In this document: positions 7,798 through 14,997 of the stretch, in pieces
Layout: every line of letters begins with the position of its first letter
Numbering within the stretch: position 1 is the stretch's first letter
Source: an uncultured Ruminococcus sp.
GTDB taxonomy: Bacteria; Bacillota; Clostridia; Oscillospirales; Acutalibacteraceae
Reading direction: 5' to 3'
DNA length: 17,434 nt
Assembly: GCA_902766585.1 (NCBI GenBank)
Contig: CACXDV010000095.1
Span: forward strand, 1 to 17,434
The notes under the pieces: model-generated
The model's database searches: none
What the model saw: the letters and a program-made list of their open reading frames with translations, nothing else
What the model was told of the DNA's origin: nothing
Program-made: the position numbers and the translations under genes

Positions 7798-7837
7798 AAA
7801 AACACCAACCAAATAATTATGAAATAATACGCAATTT

Positions 7838-7868
7838 GCTTCACCCCGCCATAAACGCAGGGTGAAGC
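7838..7868 (-). other. Intercistronic stem-loop between binding protein and permease genes
   Basis: GCTTCACCC (7838-7846) and GGGTGAAGC (7860-7868) form a perfect 9-bp stem with a 13-base loop. In the direction of transcription (-) it is followed by AAATTGCG, not a T tract, so it is unlikely to be a full terminator. Such hairpins after the first gene of importer operons often protect the upstream mRNA and give an excess of binding protein; that role is inferred. Confidence 0.6.
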
Positions 7869-7912
7869 AGATTTTTCAGCCAAATATAATTTTCTCCGTG
7901 GGATCAGGGCTA

Positions 7913-8941
7913 TTATTCAGCCTTGATTTCCTCATATCCGTCAGGAATTGTGATTCCGAGAGCCTTTGCTCTGTCAGCCATATACTCCTTTGTGAACTTG
8001 GGAGAATACTTGATTTCCATCTCGCCGGGCTTCTTGCCGTTTACGAGTATATCATAAGCCATTTCGCCTGTTGTGCAGCCAAGATCATAGTAGCTGATAG
8101 AAAGTGTTGCAAGACCGCAGCCCTTGCAGATAGATTCCTCACCTGCAACGATAGGCTTCTTTGCGGGAGCTGCAATGCTGTCGATAAGCTCTGCATTTGT
8201 TGCAGCTACGTTATCTGTGGGGATATAGATAGCATCCATCTCTGAGCAAGCTGATGTAGTTACCTGTGCAACGTCGTTTGAGTCGGTGAAGGTATATTCC
8301 TTAACCTCATAGCCAAGCTCATTGAAGCTCTTTGTGATCTCTGTTGCCTGATACTTTGAGTTAGCCTCTGCTGAACAATAGAGAATACCTATCTTCTTTG
8401 TATCGGGAAGAAGCTCCTTAACGATCTGAGCCTGCTCTGCAAGAGGAGCAAGGTCAGATGTACCTGTTACGTTTGTACCTGTCTTGCCTGTCCAATCCTT
8501 TGCGTCAAGTGCGCTTGCATAGTCTGTGATAGATGTTGCAATTACAGGGATATCTGCTGTTGCTGTTGAAGCAGCCTGAAGTGCGGGTGTTGCGTTAGCC
8601 ATGATAAGATCGTACTTTGAAGCTACGAACTGGTTGCAGATAGTTGCACATGTGGGTGAATCGCCCTGTGCGTTCTGCTCGTCAAATTTAATATTGCCCT
8701 CGCCGGCAAGCTCTGTGAGCTTATCCTTGAAGCCCTTTGTTGCAGCGTCAAGTGCAGGATGCTGAACGAGCTGACAGATACCTACATTATATACCTTGTC
8801 TGCTGCCTTTGAGCCTTCTGTTGAAGCTGCTGTTGATGAACCGCTGCTTGTTGAGCCTGAATTTCCGCAGCCTGCCATCATACCGAGTGCGATAGCTGAT
8901 ACTGCAATTGCTGCTGTGATTTTCTTTGTGCTATTCTTCAT
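7913..8941 (-). CDS. ABC transporter substrate-binding lipoprotein (ABC_sub_bind, TrpX-like)
   Basis: This 342-residue protein captures the ligand outside the cell for the importer. The N-terminus is a lipoprotein signal: basic MKNSTKK, a hydrophobic stretch and lipobox MAGC with Cys25, followed by a Gly/Ser/Thr-rich linker. From about residue 48 it has the two-lobed periplasmic-binding fold of the ABC_sub_bind family (VYNVGICQLVQHPALDAATKGF at its start, GILYCSAEANS near 195-206, then YIPTDN and VAGEESICKGCG). The family is found in TrpXYZ systems of streptococci, reported as candidate Trp transporters, and in related aromatic amino-acid importers. The ATG has GAGAGG 6 bases upstream. It is the first gene of the operon behind a TTGACA promoter and is preceded by a 5' hairpin. 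The ligand is not proven; Trp or Tyr is my best guess. Confidence 0.9.
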   Translation of the reverse strand: MKNSTKKITAAIAVSAIALGMMAGCGNSGSTSSGSSTAASTEGSKAADKVYNVGICQLVQHPALDAATKGFKDKLTELAGEGNIKFDEQNAQGDSPTCATICNQFVASKYDLIMANATPALQAASTATADIPVIATSITDYASALDAKDWTGKTGTNVTGTSDLAPLAEQAQIVKELLPDTKKIGILYCSAEANSKYQATEITKSFNELGYEVKEYTFTDSNDVAQVTTSACSEMDAIYIPTDNVAATNAELIDSIAAPAKKPIVAGEESICKGCGLATLSISYYDLGCTTGEMAYDILVNGKKPGEMEIKYSPKFTKEYMADRAKALGITIPDGYEEIKAE

Positions 8942-8975
8942 GTTAATCCTCTCCGTTTATTTCTTAATTATTTTT

Positions 8976-9002
8976 CATTCCCGGGACTTATTTACGGGAA
9001 TG
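8976..9002 (-). promoter_or_regulatory. Stem-loop at the 5' end of the ABC importer mRNA
   Basis: CATTCCCG (8976-8983) and CGGGAATG (8995-9002) form a perfect 8-bp stem with an 11-base loop. With transcription starting near 9007, the hairpin begins about five bases into the message and lies some 35 bases before the ATG. No T tract follows on the - strand, so it is not a terminator. A 5' stabilising hairpin or a protein-binding site would fit. Confidence 0.6.
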
Positions 9003-9013
9003 ACAACATATAC

Positions 9014-9042
9014 ACTTTAACACATTACAGTAAAAATGTCAA
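9014..9042 (-). promoter_or_regulatory. Promoter of the ABC importer operon
   Basis: On the - strand a perfect TTGACA (window 9037-9042) is followed after exactly 17 bases by TAAAGT (window 9014-9019), with four matches to TATAAT. The transcript would begin near 9007. The 165 bases upstream (9043-9207) are AT-rich and show nothing further that I can name, apart from a weak hairpin at 9187-9206. Confidence 0.72.
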
Positions 9043-9186
9043 CAATTATATATATTCACTACATATTTTTTCTTTTTTGTATAAAAAATAATACTCTAAT
9101 CTATATACCATAAATAATTGTTATCACAAAAATGCACTAAACAATACCATAATATCAAGCGGATTATTGTCTTTTTGTCAATGCAG

Positions 9187-9206
9187 AAAAAAGCATTAAA
9201 AGCTTC
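9187..9206 (-). terminator. Weak possible terminator after the lipoprotein gene
   Basis: Immediately after the stop at 9208, the - strand reads GAAGC, a 7-base loop, GCTTT and further T residues (the A run at window 9187-9192). The stem is 5 bp at most with one G-T pair, so termination would be inefficient. Confidence 0.3.
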
Positions 9207-9207
9207 A

Positions 9208-10161
9208 TTACTTGATTAGCCTCTCTGCTTCCTCAATTATAGCCTTTTCATCATCACTTATTGCTCTTATCTCATAGACTGATACCTCTCCGTCTGTACC
9301 GTCCTCATTAAGTTCGGTTATTGTCACCTTTTTATCCTCTGTCTTTACCTTTATTGCCATATCAAGCTCAGACAGTACAAACTTTTCCGTATCACCGTCT
9401 GCCGAATCATAATCATAGCCGAGAATTTCCTTGTACAAAAGGTATCCCATATGAGGAACGGCTATATATTTTGTATATTCACCCGCAGAATCAATCTTTG
9501 ACACATTTTCTGCTGCTTCCGGATCAAACTCATCAAAGCTTATTGTATATATCTTATCATCTGTAATTACCTTTATTTTCTTAAAATCGCTTATCGGATC
9601 CTCCTCATATTCATATATCTTACCATTATAATTAATTATCTTATGAATATAGCTTTCCTCAGAAAGTCTGTAATTGCTGAATACCTCTCCGTCATTTATA
9701 AGGATATCCTTTCCGAGTATACTCTTATAAATTTTTGTATTTTTCAGAGGATCGCCGAGCGCTTCAATATTTCCGTCAACCTCTTCCTTTGTAACAATGC
9801 TTTCCTGAACTTCACTATCCTCTGATGATGTCTCTGCTGCTTTGCTTTCCTCTGTATTTTCGCTTTCTTCATTGATTTCCCCGCTTACCTCAGAAACAGA
9901 CTTTGATATTTCTTCCTTATTTATCTGCTTTGATGCTTCGGATGAATCCTCTGCTGCGCTGCTTTCCTTCTTGCTTTCTTCCATGCTTTCATCCTTGCTT
10001 TCCTTATTATTTTCCTCTTTACTTTCATTACTGCTGCTTTCTGCTGATACTTCTCCTGCCGTACTTTTTTCTTTTTCCTGATTATTTCCTGTGCAGCCTG
10101 CTGAAACCAGTACCAAAGAAAAAGCCAATGCAGCTAAAATTATCATAATTCTTTTTTTCAT
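9208..10161 (-). CDS. Lipoprotein with Ser/Glu/Lys-rich linker, function unknown
   Basis: I do not recognise the folded part of this 317-residue protein. It begins with a lipoprotein signal peptide (basic MKKR, hydrophobic core, lipobox SAGC with Cys23). Residues 24 to about 120 form a low-complexity linker almost wholly of Ser, Glu, Lys, Asp and Asn, with recurring ESKEE/SSE units that should be disordered and span the cell wall. Residues 125-317 look folded, with alternating Tyr, Ile, Asp and Lys patterns suggesting beta strands, and end in a helix (DDEKAIIEEAERLI). The start ATG is preceded by AGGGGTGA. It lies 67 bases after gyrA, with a hairpin in between and no room for a full promoter, so transcription is by read-through or from inside gyrA. 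The repeated linker codons make length variation between strains likely. Confidence 0.82.
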   Translation of the reverse strand: MKKRIMIILAALAFSLVLVSAGCTGNNQEKEKSTAGEVSAESSSNESKEENNKESKDESMEESKKESSAAEDSSEASKQINKEEISKSVSEVSGEINEESENTEESKAAETSSEDSEVQESIVTKEEVDGNIEALGDPLKNTKIYKSILGKDILINDGEVFSNYRLSEESYIHKIINYNGKIYEYEEDPISDFKKIKVITDDKIYTISFDEFDPEAAENVSKIDSAGEYTKYIAVPHMGYLLYKEILGYDYDSADGDTEKFVLSELDMAIKVKTEDKKVTITELNEDGTDGEVSVYEIRAISDDEKAIIEEAERLIK

Positions 10162-10176
10162 AGTCAGTCACCCCTG

Positions 10177-10223
10177 AATTAAAATACAATGCTGCGTCAC
10201 CGAATAAACAGTAAACGCAGCAT
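10177..10223 (-). terminator. Hairpin after gyrA, probable partial terminator
   Basis: ATGCTGCGT (10189-10197) and ACGCAGCAT (10215-10223) form a perfect 9-bp stem with a 17-base loop, starting 6 bases after the gyrA stop. On the - strand it is followed by TGTATTTTAATT, a broken T tract. Termination is probably incomplete, which would let the lipoprotein gene be expressed at a lower level. Confidence 0.6.
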
Positions 10224-10228
10224 ATTAT

Positions 10229-12775
10229 TTATTCTTCTTCGCCTTCCCCGGCAATATCTACTATTTCATCCTCAAGATTTCCCGGAGGATCATTGAATTC
10301 TTCCTCCTCAGGCTCCTCATTTTCTACGCTGTCATCAGCATCATCACTGGGAGCTCTTGCAATTGTTGCAACCCTGCTGTTGTCCATCGTCTTCATTACG
10401 ATAACGCCCTTGCTCGGTCTTGCACATATTCTTATGGAGGATGCCTCTATCCTGATAATTACACCGTTATCCGATATAATGATGATATCATCATCAAGAT
10501 CAACAGCCTTGATTGCGGCAACCTTGCCGTATTTATCAGTATGGTAATTTGTAAGGCCATAGCCTCCTCTTGATTGGATCCTGTAATCACTCAGCTTTGA
10601 AAGCCTTCCGTAGCCTGTTTCAGATACAGTCAGCATATATGCCCCTTCACGAAGAACGGACATACCGATCACACGATCTCCTTCTCTGAGCGTTATTGCC
10701 TTAACTCCTCTTGCAGTTCTGCCCATTGCCCTTACATCGGTTTCCTTAAAGCGTATAGCCATACCGTCTCTTGTTGCGGCAATCAGCTCCGAATTACCGT
10801 CTGTAAGTCTTACCCATGTCAGCTCATCATCATCATCAAGACTAAGGGCAATAAGTCCTCCCTTACGGCTTGTATAGAAATCACTTGTCGGAGTTCTCTT
10901 AATGATACCGTTCTTTGTTATCATTACAAGGAACATATTTTCATCGCCGTTTTCGGGAACCTTTATCATTGATGTGACCTTTTCATTACTATCGAGGGGA
11001 AGAAGGTTATTTATATTCATACCCTTTGATGTTCTTGAACCCTCCGGTACCTCATAGCATTTGAGCCTGTAGACCTTGCCAAGGTTAGTAAAGAACAGAA
11101 CATAGTCATGTGTTCCGCAAATGAACATATCCGTAGCTACATCCTCTTCACGGCGGTTCATTCCGCTGATACCTCTTCCGCCTCTTCTCTGGGTATGGTA
11201 GGTATCTATCTTCTGGCGCTTGACATAGCCAAGATTTGTCATTGTTACCACACAATCCTCATAGGGGATAAGATCCTCTATATCTACCTCTCCGCTTACG
11301 GCGGCAATTTCTGTGCGGCGAGGATCGCTGAATTTTCTCTTTATCTCATTAAGCTCACTCTTAATGATCCCTAAAAGTCTTTCGCCGTTTGTAAGTATAT
11401 CCTTATAATCAGCTATCTTTTCTATGAGCGCGGCAAGCTCTGCCTCGATCTTTTCTCTTTCCAGACCTGAAAGCTGACCAAGACGCATTGATACTATCGC
11501 CTGCGTCTGAGGCTCATCAAGACCGAATCTTTCGGAAAGCCTCTGCTTTGCTGCAGGCTGATCCTTAGAGCTTCTGATTATGCGTATTACCTCATCTATG
11601 AAATCAATGGCAATTTTCAGACCTTCAAGGATATGCGCCCTTTCCTCTGCTTTCCTGAGATCATACTGTGTCCTTCTTGTAATGACCTCAACCTGGAAAT
11701 CAATATAATTGCTGATTATATCCTTAAGATTCAGTATCTTCGGAACGCCGTTGACTATAGCCAGCATTATTATTCCGAATGTGACCTGCATCTGGGTATA
11801 TTTGAAAAGATTATTAAGCACTATCTGAGGAGATGCCTCACGCTTTACGGTAATTTCGATATGCATTCCGTTTCTGTCGGAATGGTCCTCGATATTGGAA
11901 ATTCCATCAAGCTTCTTGTTCTTTACCATTTCGGCAATACTGAGAACAAGCTCTGCCTTATTTACCTGATAGGGTATTTCCGTAACAATGATCTTATATC
12001 TTCCGTTTTTCTCCTCAACGATCTCTGCTCTTGACCTTACGGTGATCTTAGCTCTGCCCGTAGCATATGCGGCGCGGATACCGCTTCGTCCCATAATAAT
12101 ACCGCCTGTCGGAAAATCAGGGCCTTTTATATGCTCCATTATCTCATCCATGTCAGCATCGGGATTATCTATTACACAGTCAACAGCATCTATTACCTCT
12201 CCTAAATTATGAGGAGGAATATTTGTTGCCATACCAACGGCAATACCCTTTGAACCGTTCACTAAAAGATTAGGGAATCTTGAAGGGAGAACCGACGGCT
12301 CCTTACGGCTGTCATCATAGTTGGGAACAAAATCTACCGTTTCCTTATCAATATCGGTAAGCATCTCAACTGAGATCTTGCTCATTCTTGCCTCGGTATA
12401 ACGGTATGCGGCAGGCGGATCTCCGTCAACGGAACCGAAATTTCCGTGACCGTCAACGAGAGTATATCTCATTGAGAAATCCTGAGCCAGACGTACCAGC
12501 GCATCATATACCGATGCATCACCGTGAGGATGATATCTGCCGAGCACGTTACCTACCGTGGTAGCGCATTTTTTATAGGGCTTATCGGGTGTAAGCTTAT
12601 CCTCATACTGAGAATAAAGTATTCTTCTGTGAACAGGCTTAAGACCGTCCCTTACGTCAGGAAGCGCTCTTGCCACGATAACCGACATTGAATAATCAAG
12701 AAAAGATTTTTTCATTTCCCTTTCGATATCGACATCAATTATTTTAGTATCGGACAGCGTCTCTTTAATATCCAA
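10229..12775 (-). CDS. gyrA: DNA gyrase subunit A
   Basis: GyrA is the DNA-cleaving subunit of the A2B2 gyrase that introduces negative supercoils. The 848 residues contain the breakage-reunion domain (about 10-490) with catalytic Tyr126 in YRYTEARM. The beta-pinwheel C-terminal domain begins with the GyrA box QRRGGRG at 529-535, which separates gyrase from topoisomerase IV ParC. In the quinolone-binding region HPHGDASVYD (82-91), Ala87 stands at the E. coli Ser83 position and Asp91 at Asp87. The last 40 residues are a strongly acidic tail. The start is TTG at 12775 with a strong AAGGAGG 7 bases upstream. It is 16 bases after the YcxB-like gene and belongs to the operon that begins beyond the right edge and includes gyrB. 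Gyrase genes are often controlled by supercoiling, but I see no direct sign here. Confidence 0.98.
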   Translation of the reverse strand: MDIKETLSDTKIIDVDIEREMKKSFLDYSMSVIVARALPDVRDGLKPVHRRILYSQYEDKLTPDKPYKKCATTVGNVLGRYHPHGDASVYDALVRLAQDFSMRYTLVDGHGNFGSVDGDPPAAYRYTEARMSKISVEMLTDIDKETVDFVPNYDDSRKEPSVLPSRFPNLLVNGSKGIAVGMATNIPPHNLGEVIDAVDCVIDNPDADMDEIMEHIKGPDFPTGGIIMGRSGIRAAYATGRAKITVRSRAEIVEEKNGRYKIIVTEIPYQVNKAELVLSIAEMVKNKKLDGISNIEDHSDRNGMHIEITVKREASPQIVLNNLFKYTQMQVTFGIIMLAIVNGVPKILNLKDIISNYIDFQVEVITRRTQYDLRKAEERAHILEGLKIAIDFIDEVIRIIRSSKDQPAAKQRLSERFGLDEPQTQAIVSMRLGQLSGLEREKIEAELAALIEKIADYKDILTNGERLLGIIKSELNEIKRKFSDPRRTEIAAVSGEVDIEDLIPYEDCVVTMTNLGYVKRQKIDTYHTQRRGGRGISGMNRREEDVATDMFICGTHDYVLFFTNLGKVYRLKCYEVPEGSRTSKGMNINNLLPLDSNEKVTSMIKVPENGDENMFLVMITKNGIIKRTPTSDFYTSRKGGLIALSLDDDDELTWVRLTDGNSELIAATRDGMAIRFKETDVRAMGRTARGVKAITLREGDRVIGMSVLREGAYMLTVSETGYGRLSKLSDYRIQSRGGYGLTNYHTDKYGKVAAIKAVDLDDDIIIISDNGVIIRIEASSIRICARPSKGVIVMKTMDNSRVATIARAPSDDADDSVENEEPEEEEFNDPPGNLEDEIVDIAGEGEEE

Positions 12776-12791
12776 ATTTATTCCTCCTTAT

Positions 12792-13301
12792 TCAGACAAA
12801 TTCCTTTATTATCTGAAGCTGTTTTTCAGACAGTATTCTCTTTGGTATATAATAAAAGTTTTCACAGTCTGTAAAAATAAAAACTGTTTTCTTTTCAATG
12901 CATATTCTGTTTATAAATTTCTTTGGCAGCATCAAACGGTGCTCCTCATCAGATATCCTGAATTCTTCTTCGGTAAATTCTATCTTTTTTGAGGATATAT
13001 CCTTTTCATTGTAGTTATAGAAATCCGCCGCATTTTTTGCAGTGAACGCGGCATCTATGAAATCATAATAGGATACCGCATAAAAGCCTGTTATTATCAG
13101 CAGGATCCAGCAGATTATCTGATAAATATTTTCCCTGATATTTATAAAGGCAGCCGTACCGCAGGCTATTGCGATCATTCCGAGTATCCTTAAAATGATC
13201 TTATTCTCCTTCGGTATCATCAGGCTTCTTTTTTCAAGCTGCATATTTACAAAATCCTCTTTTGTTATGCGAAAGCTTTCCGAGATCAAAGTATTGCTCA
13301 T
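12792..13301 (-). CDS. YcxB-like two-TM membrane protein (third copy, next to gyrA)
   Basis: This 169-residue protein resembles the YcxB-like family, small membrane proteins of unknown function common in Clostridia. It has an N-terminal polar part, two hydrophobic segments (about 35-54 and 60-78), and a C-terminal domain (100-169) of beta strands ending in FYYIPKRILSEKQLQIIKEF. The IPKR motif near 152-155 and the closing helix are the family's most recognisable feature. The ATG overlaps the stop of the preceding gene by 4 bases (ATGA), with AAGGG 9 bases upstream, so the two are probably translated together. It ends 16 bases before gyrA. The neighbour at 13298 and the gene at 14302 share the same plan. 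Nothing in the sequence links it chemically to gyrase. Confidence 0.8.
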   Translation of the reverse strand: MSNTLISESFRITKEDFVNMQLEKRSLMIPKENKIILRILGMIAIACGTAAFINIRENIYQIICWILLIITGFYAVSYYDFIDAAFTAKNAADFYNYNEKDISSKKIEFTEEEFRISDEEHRLMLPKKFINRICIEKKTVFIFTDCENFYYIPKRILSEKQLQIIKEFV

Positions 13302-13870
13302 GTTTTTTTACCCTTTTTTCTGCCCCTTGCCCTTCTGTACTGCTTTACCATTTCTCTTTTGAAAAATGCCGAAAGCTCGCTGTTTTCTTCTCCCGAAAGG
13401 CACCTTTTTGATATTACGATAATAGTATTATCTATACCTCCGGCAAGCATAAATATGTCATCAGTTTCAATGCAGTCAGTAAGTCCCGAATAATATTTTT
13501 TCAGATATTCATGCTCATTTTTCATTATGAAGCAGTCTTTTTTTATTTCAAAGAAATATTCCTTTGACAGCAGTCTTGAGCTTTTATAAATATGCTCTCC
13601 CTTAAGCTTTGCAATTGCGGGAAGCATATATACATAATAGCTGCACATATACATACAGACCATAAGCATAAGCGTCACAACAGGATAGCCTGCTGCATTG
13701 AAGCCTGTCATCATCAGTATAAAAAGCATTGCCATTGCAATAAAGAAAAATACGGACGATTTCCATACTCTTCCCTTCGATTTTCCGTGACGGAGATCAT
13801 AAAGCTGATATCCTGCCGCATATTCTCTTATTTTCAGCTTATTTTTAAAGCGCATGACAGTCTCATTCAT
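13298..13870 (-). CDS. YcxB-like two-TM membrane protein (second copy)
   Basis: This 190-residue membrane protein of unknown function has the same layout as its two neighbours but is more diverged. It has an N-terminal polar region with a basic segment (FKNKLKIREY), two hydrophobic segments (about 38-56 and 62-82), and a C-terminal domain of about 90 residues with the pattern NTIIVISKRCLSGEENSELSAF (148-169), which aligns with the IPKRIL region of the next gene. A very basic tail (RRARGRKKGKK, 179-189) is unique to this copy and could bind nucleic acid or anionic lipid. The ATG at 13870 has GGAG 6-7 bases upstream. It overlaps the thioesterase stop by 8 bases (ATGAATGA). I rank the family assignment as likely, based on topology and this single motif. 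Confidence 0.72.
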   Translation of the reverse strand: MNETVMRFKNKLKIREYAAGYQLYDLRHGKSKGRVWKSSVFFFIAMAMLFILMMTGFNAAGYPVVTLMLMVCMYMCSYYVYMLPAIAKLKGEHIYKSSRLLSKEYFFEIKKDCFIMKNEHEYLKKYYSGLTDCIETDDIFMLAGGIDNTIIVISKRCLSGEENSELSAFFKREMVKQYRRARGRKKGKKT

Positions 13871-14300
13871 CTTTGTCTCCGCCGGCTTTTACGGCTTCAA
13901 GCCTTTCAAAAAGTTCAGGCTCGGTTTTTTTCAAGTTTACCGGACGGAAGGTCTCTGAGCTTACAAAGCCGTGAGATGTACCCCCGCCTGCCATAAGCTC
14001 TCCATTAACAAAAACACGGTACTGAAATTCTATCCTCGCGGCAGTCAGCTTTTTTATTTCTGTTTCGATCGTTACCCTGTCCTCATAATGCACCGGGCGT
14101 ATATAATGACATTCAAGATCAGTAAGCGGAAGCATTATACCCTTCTTTTCAAGCTCCGAATAGCTCATTCCGGTCATATTCCTGATAAATTCCGTTCTCG
14201 CCGCCTCATACCATACCGGATAAACGGAATGATGTATTATTCCCATCATATCCGTTTCGGCATAACGTGCGATTATTTCAATTCTGTCTGTTTTCGGCAT
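13863..14300 (-). CDS. Hotdog-fold acyl-CoA thioesterase (YbgC/FcbJ type)
   Basis: This protein of 145 residues should hydrolyse acyl-CoA thioesters in the cytoplasm. It carries the 4-hydroxybenzoyl-CoA thioesterase signature at the N-terminus: RYAETDMMGIIHHSVYPVWY (12-31), with catalytic Asp17, His23 or His24 and the helix EAARTEF. The usual hotdog pattern follows, ending in a GGGTSHGFV strand. Length is typical (130-150). I choose the ATG at 14300 because GAGAGG ends 9 bases upstream. That same site touches the in-frame ATG at 14309, which is therefore a poor start; using it would add three residues and an 8-base overlap with the upstream stop. It sits between two YcxB-like membrane genes in the gyrase operon, overlapping the second. 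The physiological substrate is unknown, and family members act on short acyl-CoAs or acyl-ACP. Confidence 0.9.
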   Translation of the reverse strand: MPKTDRIEIIARYAETDMMGIIHHSVYPVWYEAARTEFIRNMTGMSYSELEKKGIMLPLTDLECHYIRPVHYEDRVTIETEIKKLTAARIEFQYRVFVNGELMAGGGTSHGFVSSETFRPVNLKKTEPELFERLEAVKAGGDKDE

Positions 14301-14301
14301 A

Positions 14302-14979
14302 TCATTCATCCTCTCCGGGATCAGTTCCCGACATAAGTATTGCCCTTATTTCATTGTAAAATTCAGGCTCTATCACTCTTTCGGGAATAGCGAAGGCTCT
14401 GTCCTTTCCGCTGAAGATCATAATAATATTATCAAATTCCTCTATAGCGGAGCTTCCGTCAAGCTCTATGCTCCATTCTCCGTCATCCCTGCCTATATCT
14501 ATCCTTGTGGGATATATTTCCGCCTCTATCGTCTTTCCGTCGGCAAGCATTTTTGACATACTTTTAAGATAAAGATGAGGTACTATCCATATGACTGCTA
14601 TCATAACAAGACAGAATATTCCGAAAAACAGATTATAGGAATTATACTGGGTGTGAGTTGTAAAATAGGTAATGAAGAATACAATTGATGCCACAGCAAG
14701 AAGAACACTCTGGGCAACCGCCCTTGCGCCCTTTGTCTTGATTATATTGCTGTGGTAAAGGCATTTGTACATTTCATCGACCGTAAGCACATAAGAAAGC
14801 TTGAAGCCTGTTTCCGGTATCTCATATTCCTCGGCATCATCATCAGTAACTACCTCTGCTTCAGAACCGTCCCATTCGGGATTCTCCTCATTTTCAGCCT
14901 TTTGAAGATCCCTTGCTATCTGCTCCGCCAATTCATCCTGTTTATTATTATCTTCCTTTAAACTATCTCCATCACTCAT
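14302..14979 (-). CDS. YcxB-like two-TM membrane protein (first copy, next to gyrB)
   Basis: This 225-residue protein has a strongly acidic, probably disordered N-terminal region (1-55), two hydrophobic segments (about 88-106 and 115-135) and a C-terminal domain (150-215) ending in DRAFAIPERVIEPEFYNEIRAIL. The IPERV motif corresponds to IPKRI in the copy beside gyrA, which places it in the YcxB-like group. The family has no assigned function. The gene starts 18 bases after the gyrB stop and ends one base before the thioesterase start, so it is within the gyrase operon. Both ends of the protein are on the same side of the membrane, most likely the cytoplasm by the positive-inside rule, though the charge balance is not decisive. 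Confidence 0.8.
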   Translation of the reverse strand: MSDGDSLKEDNNKQDELAEQIARDLQKAENEENPEWDGSEAEVVTDDDAEEYEIPETGFKLSYVLTVDEMYKCLYHSNIIKTKGARAVAQSVLLAVASIVFFITYFTTHTQYNSYNLFFGIFCLVMIAVIWIVPHLYLKSMSKMLADGKTIEAEIYPTRIDIGRDDGEWSIELDGSSAIEEFDNIIMIFSGKDRAFAIPERVIEPEFYNEIRAILMSGTDPGEDE

Positions 14980-14997
14980 TATGTTGATCCTTTCTCT

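Noticed and set aside
7798..7812. TTG start for the permease at 7812
   Set aside because: No Shine-Dalgarno sequence precedes it; the ATG at 7797 has GGTG 5 bases upstream.
9150..9190. TTGACA with a TATTAT further along on the - strand after the lipoprotein gene
   Set aside because: The spacing is about 21 bases, too long for a sigma-A promoter; the 9014-9042 promoter has the correct 17 bases.
8942..9207. A second T-box in front of the ABC importer operon
   Set aside because: Looked for because TrpXYZ operons often have one. No GGGTGG box, specifier region or terminator pair is present on the - strand.
9842..10148. Ser/Leu-rich and Phe/Leu/Cys-rich reading frames on the + strand
   Set aside because: They are antisense shadows of the Ser/Glu/Lys-rich lipoprotein linker, whose GAA/AGC/AAG codons read as Phe, Leu and Ser on the other strand.
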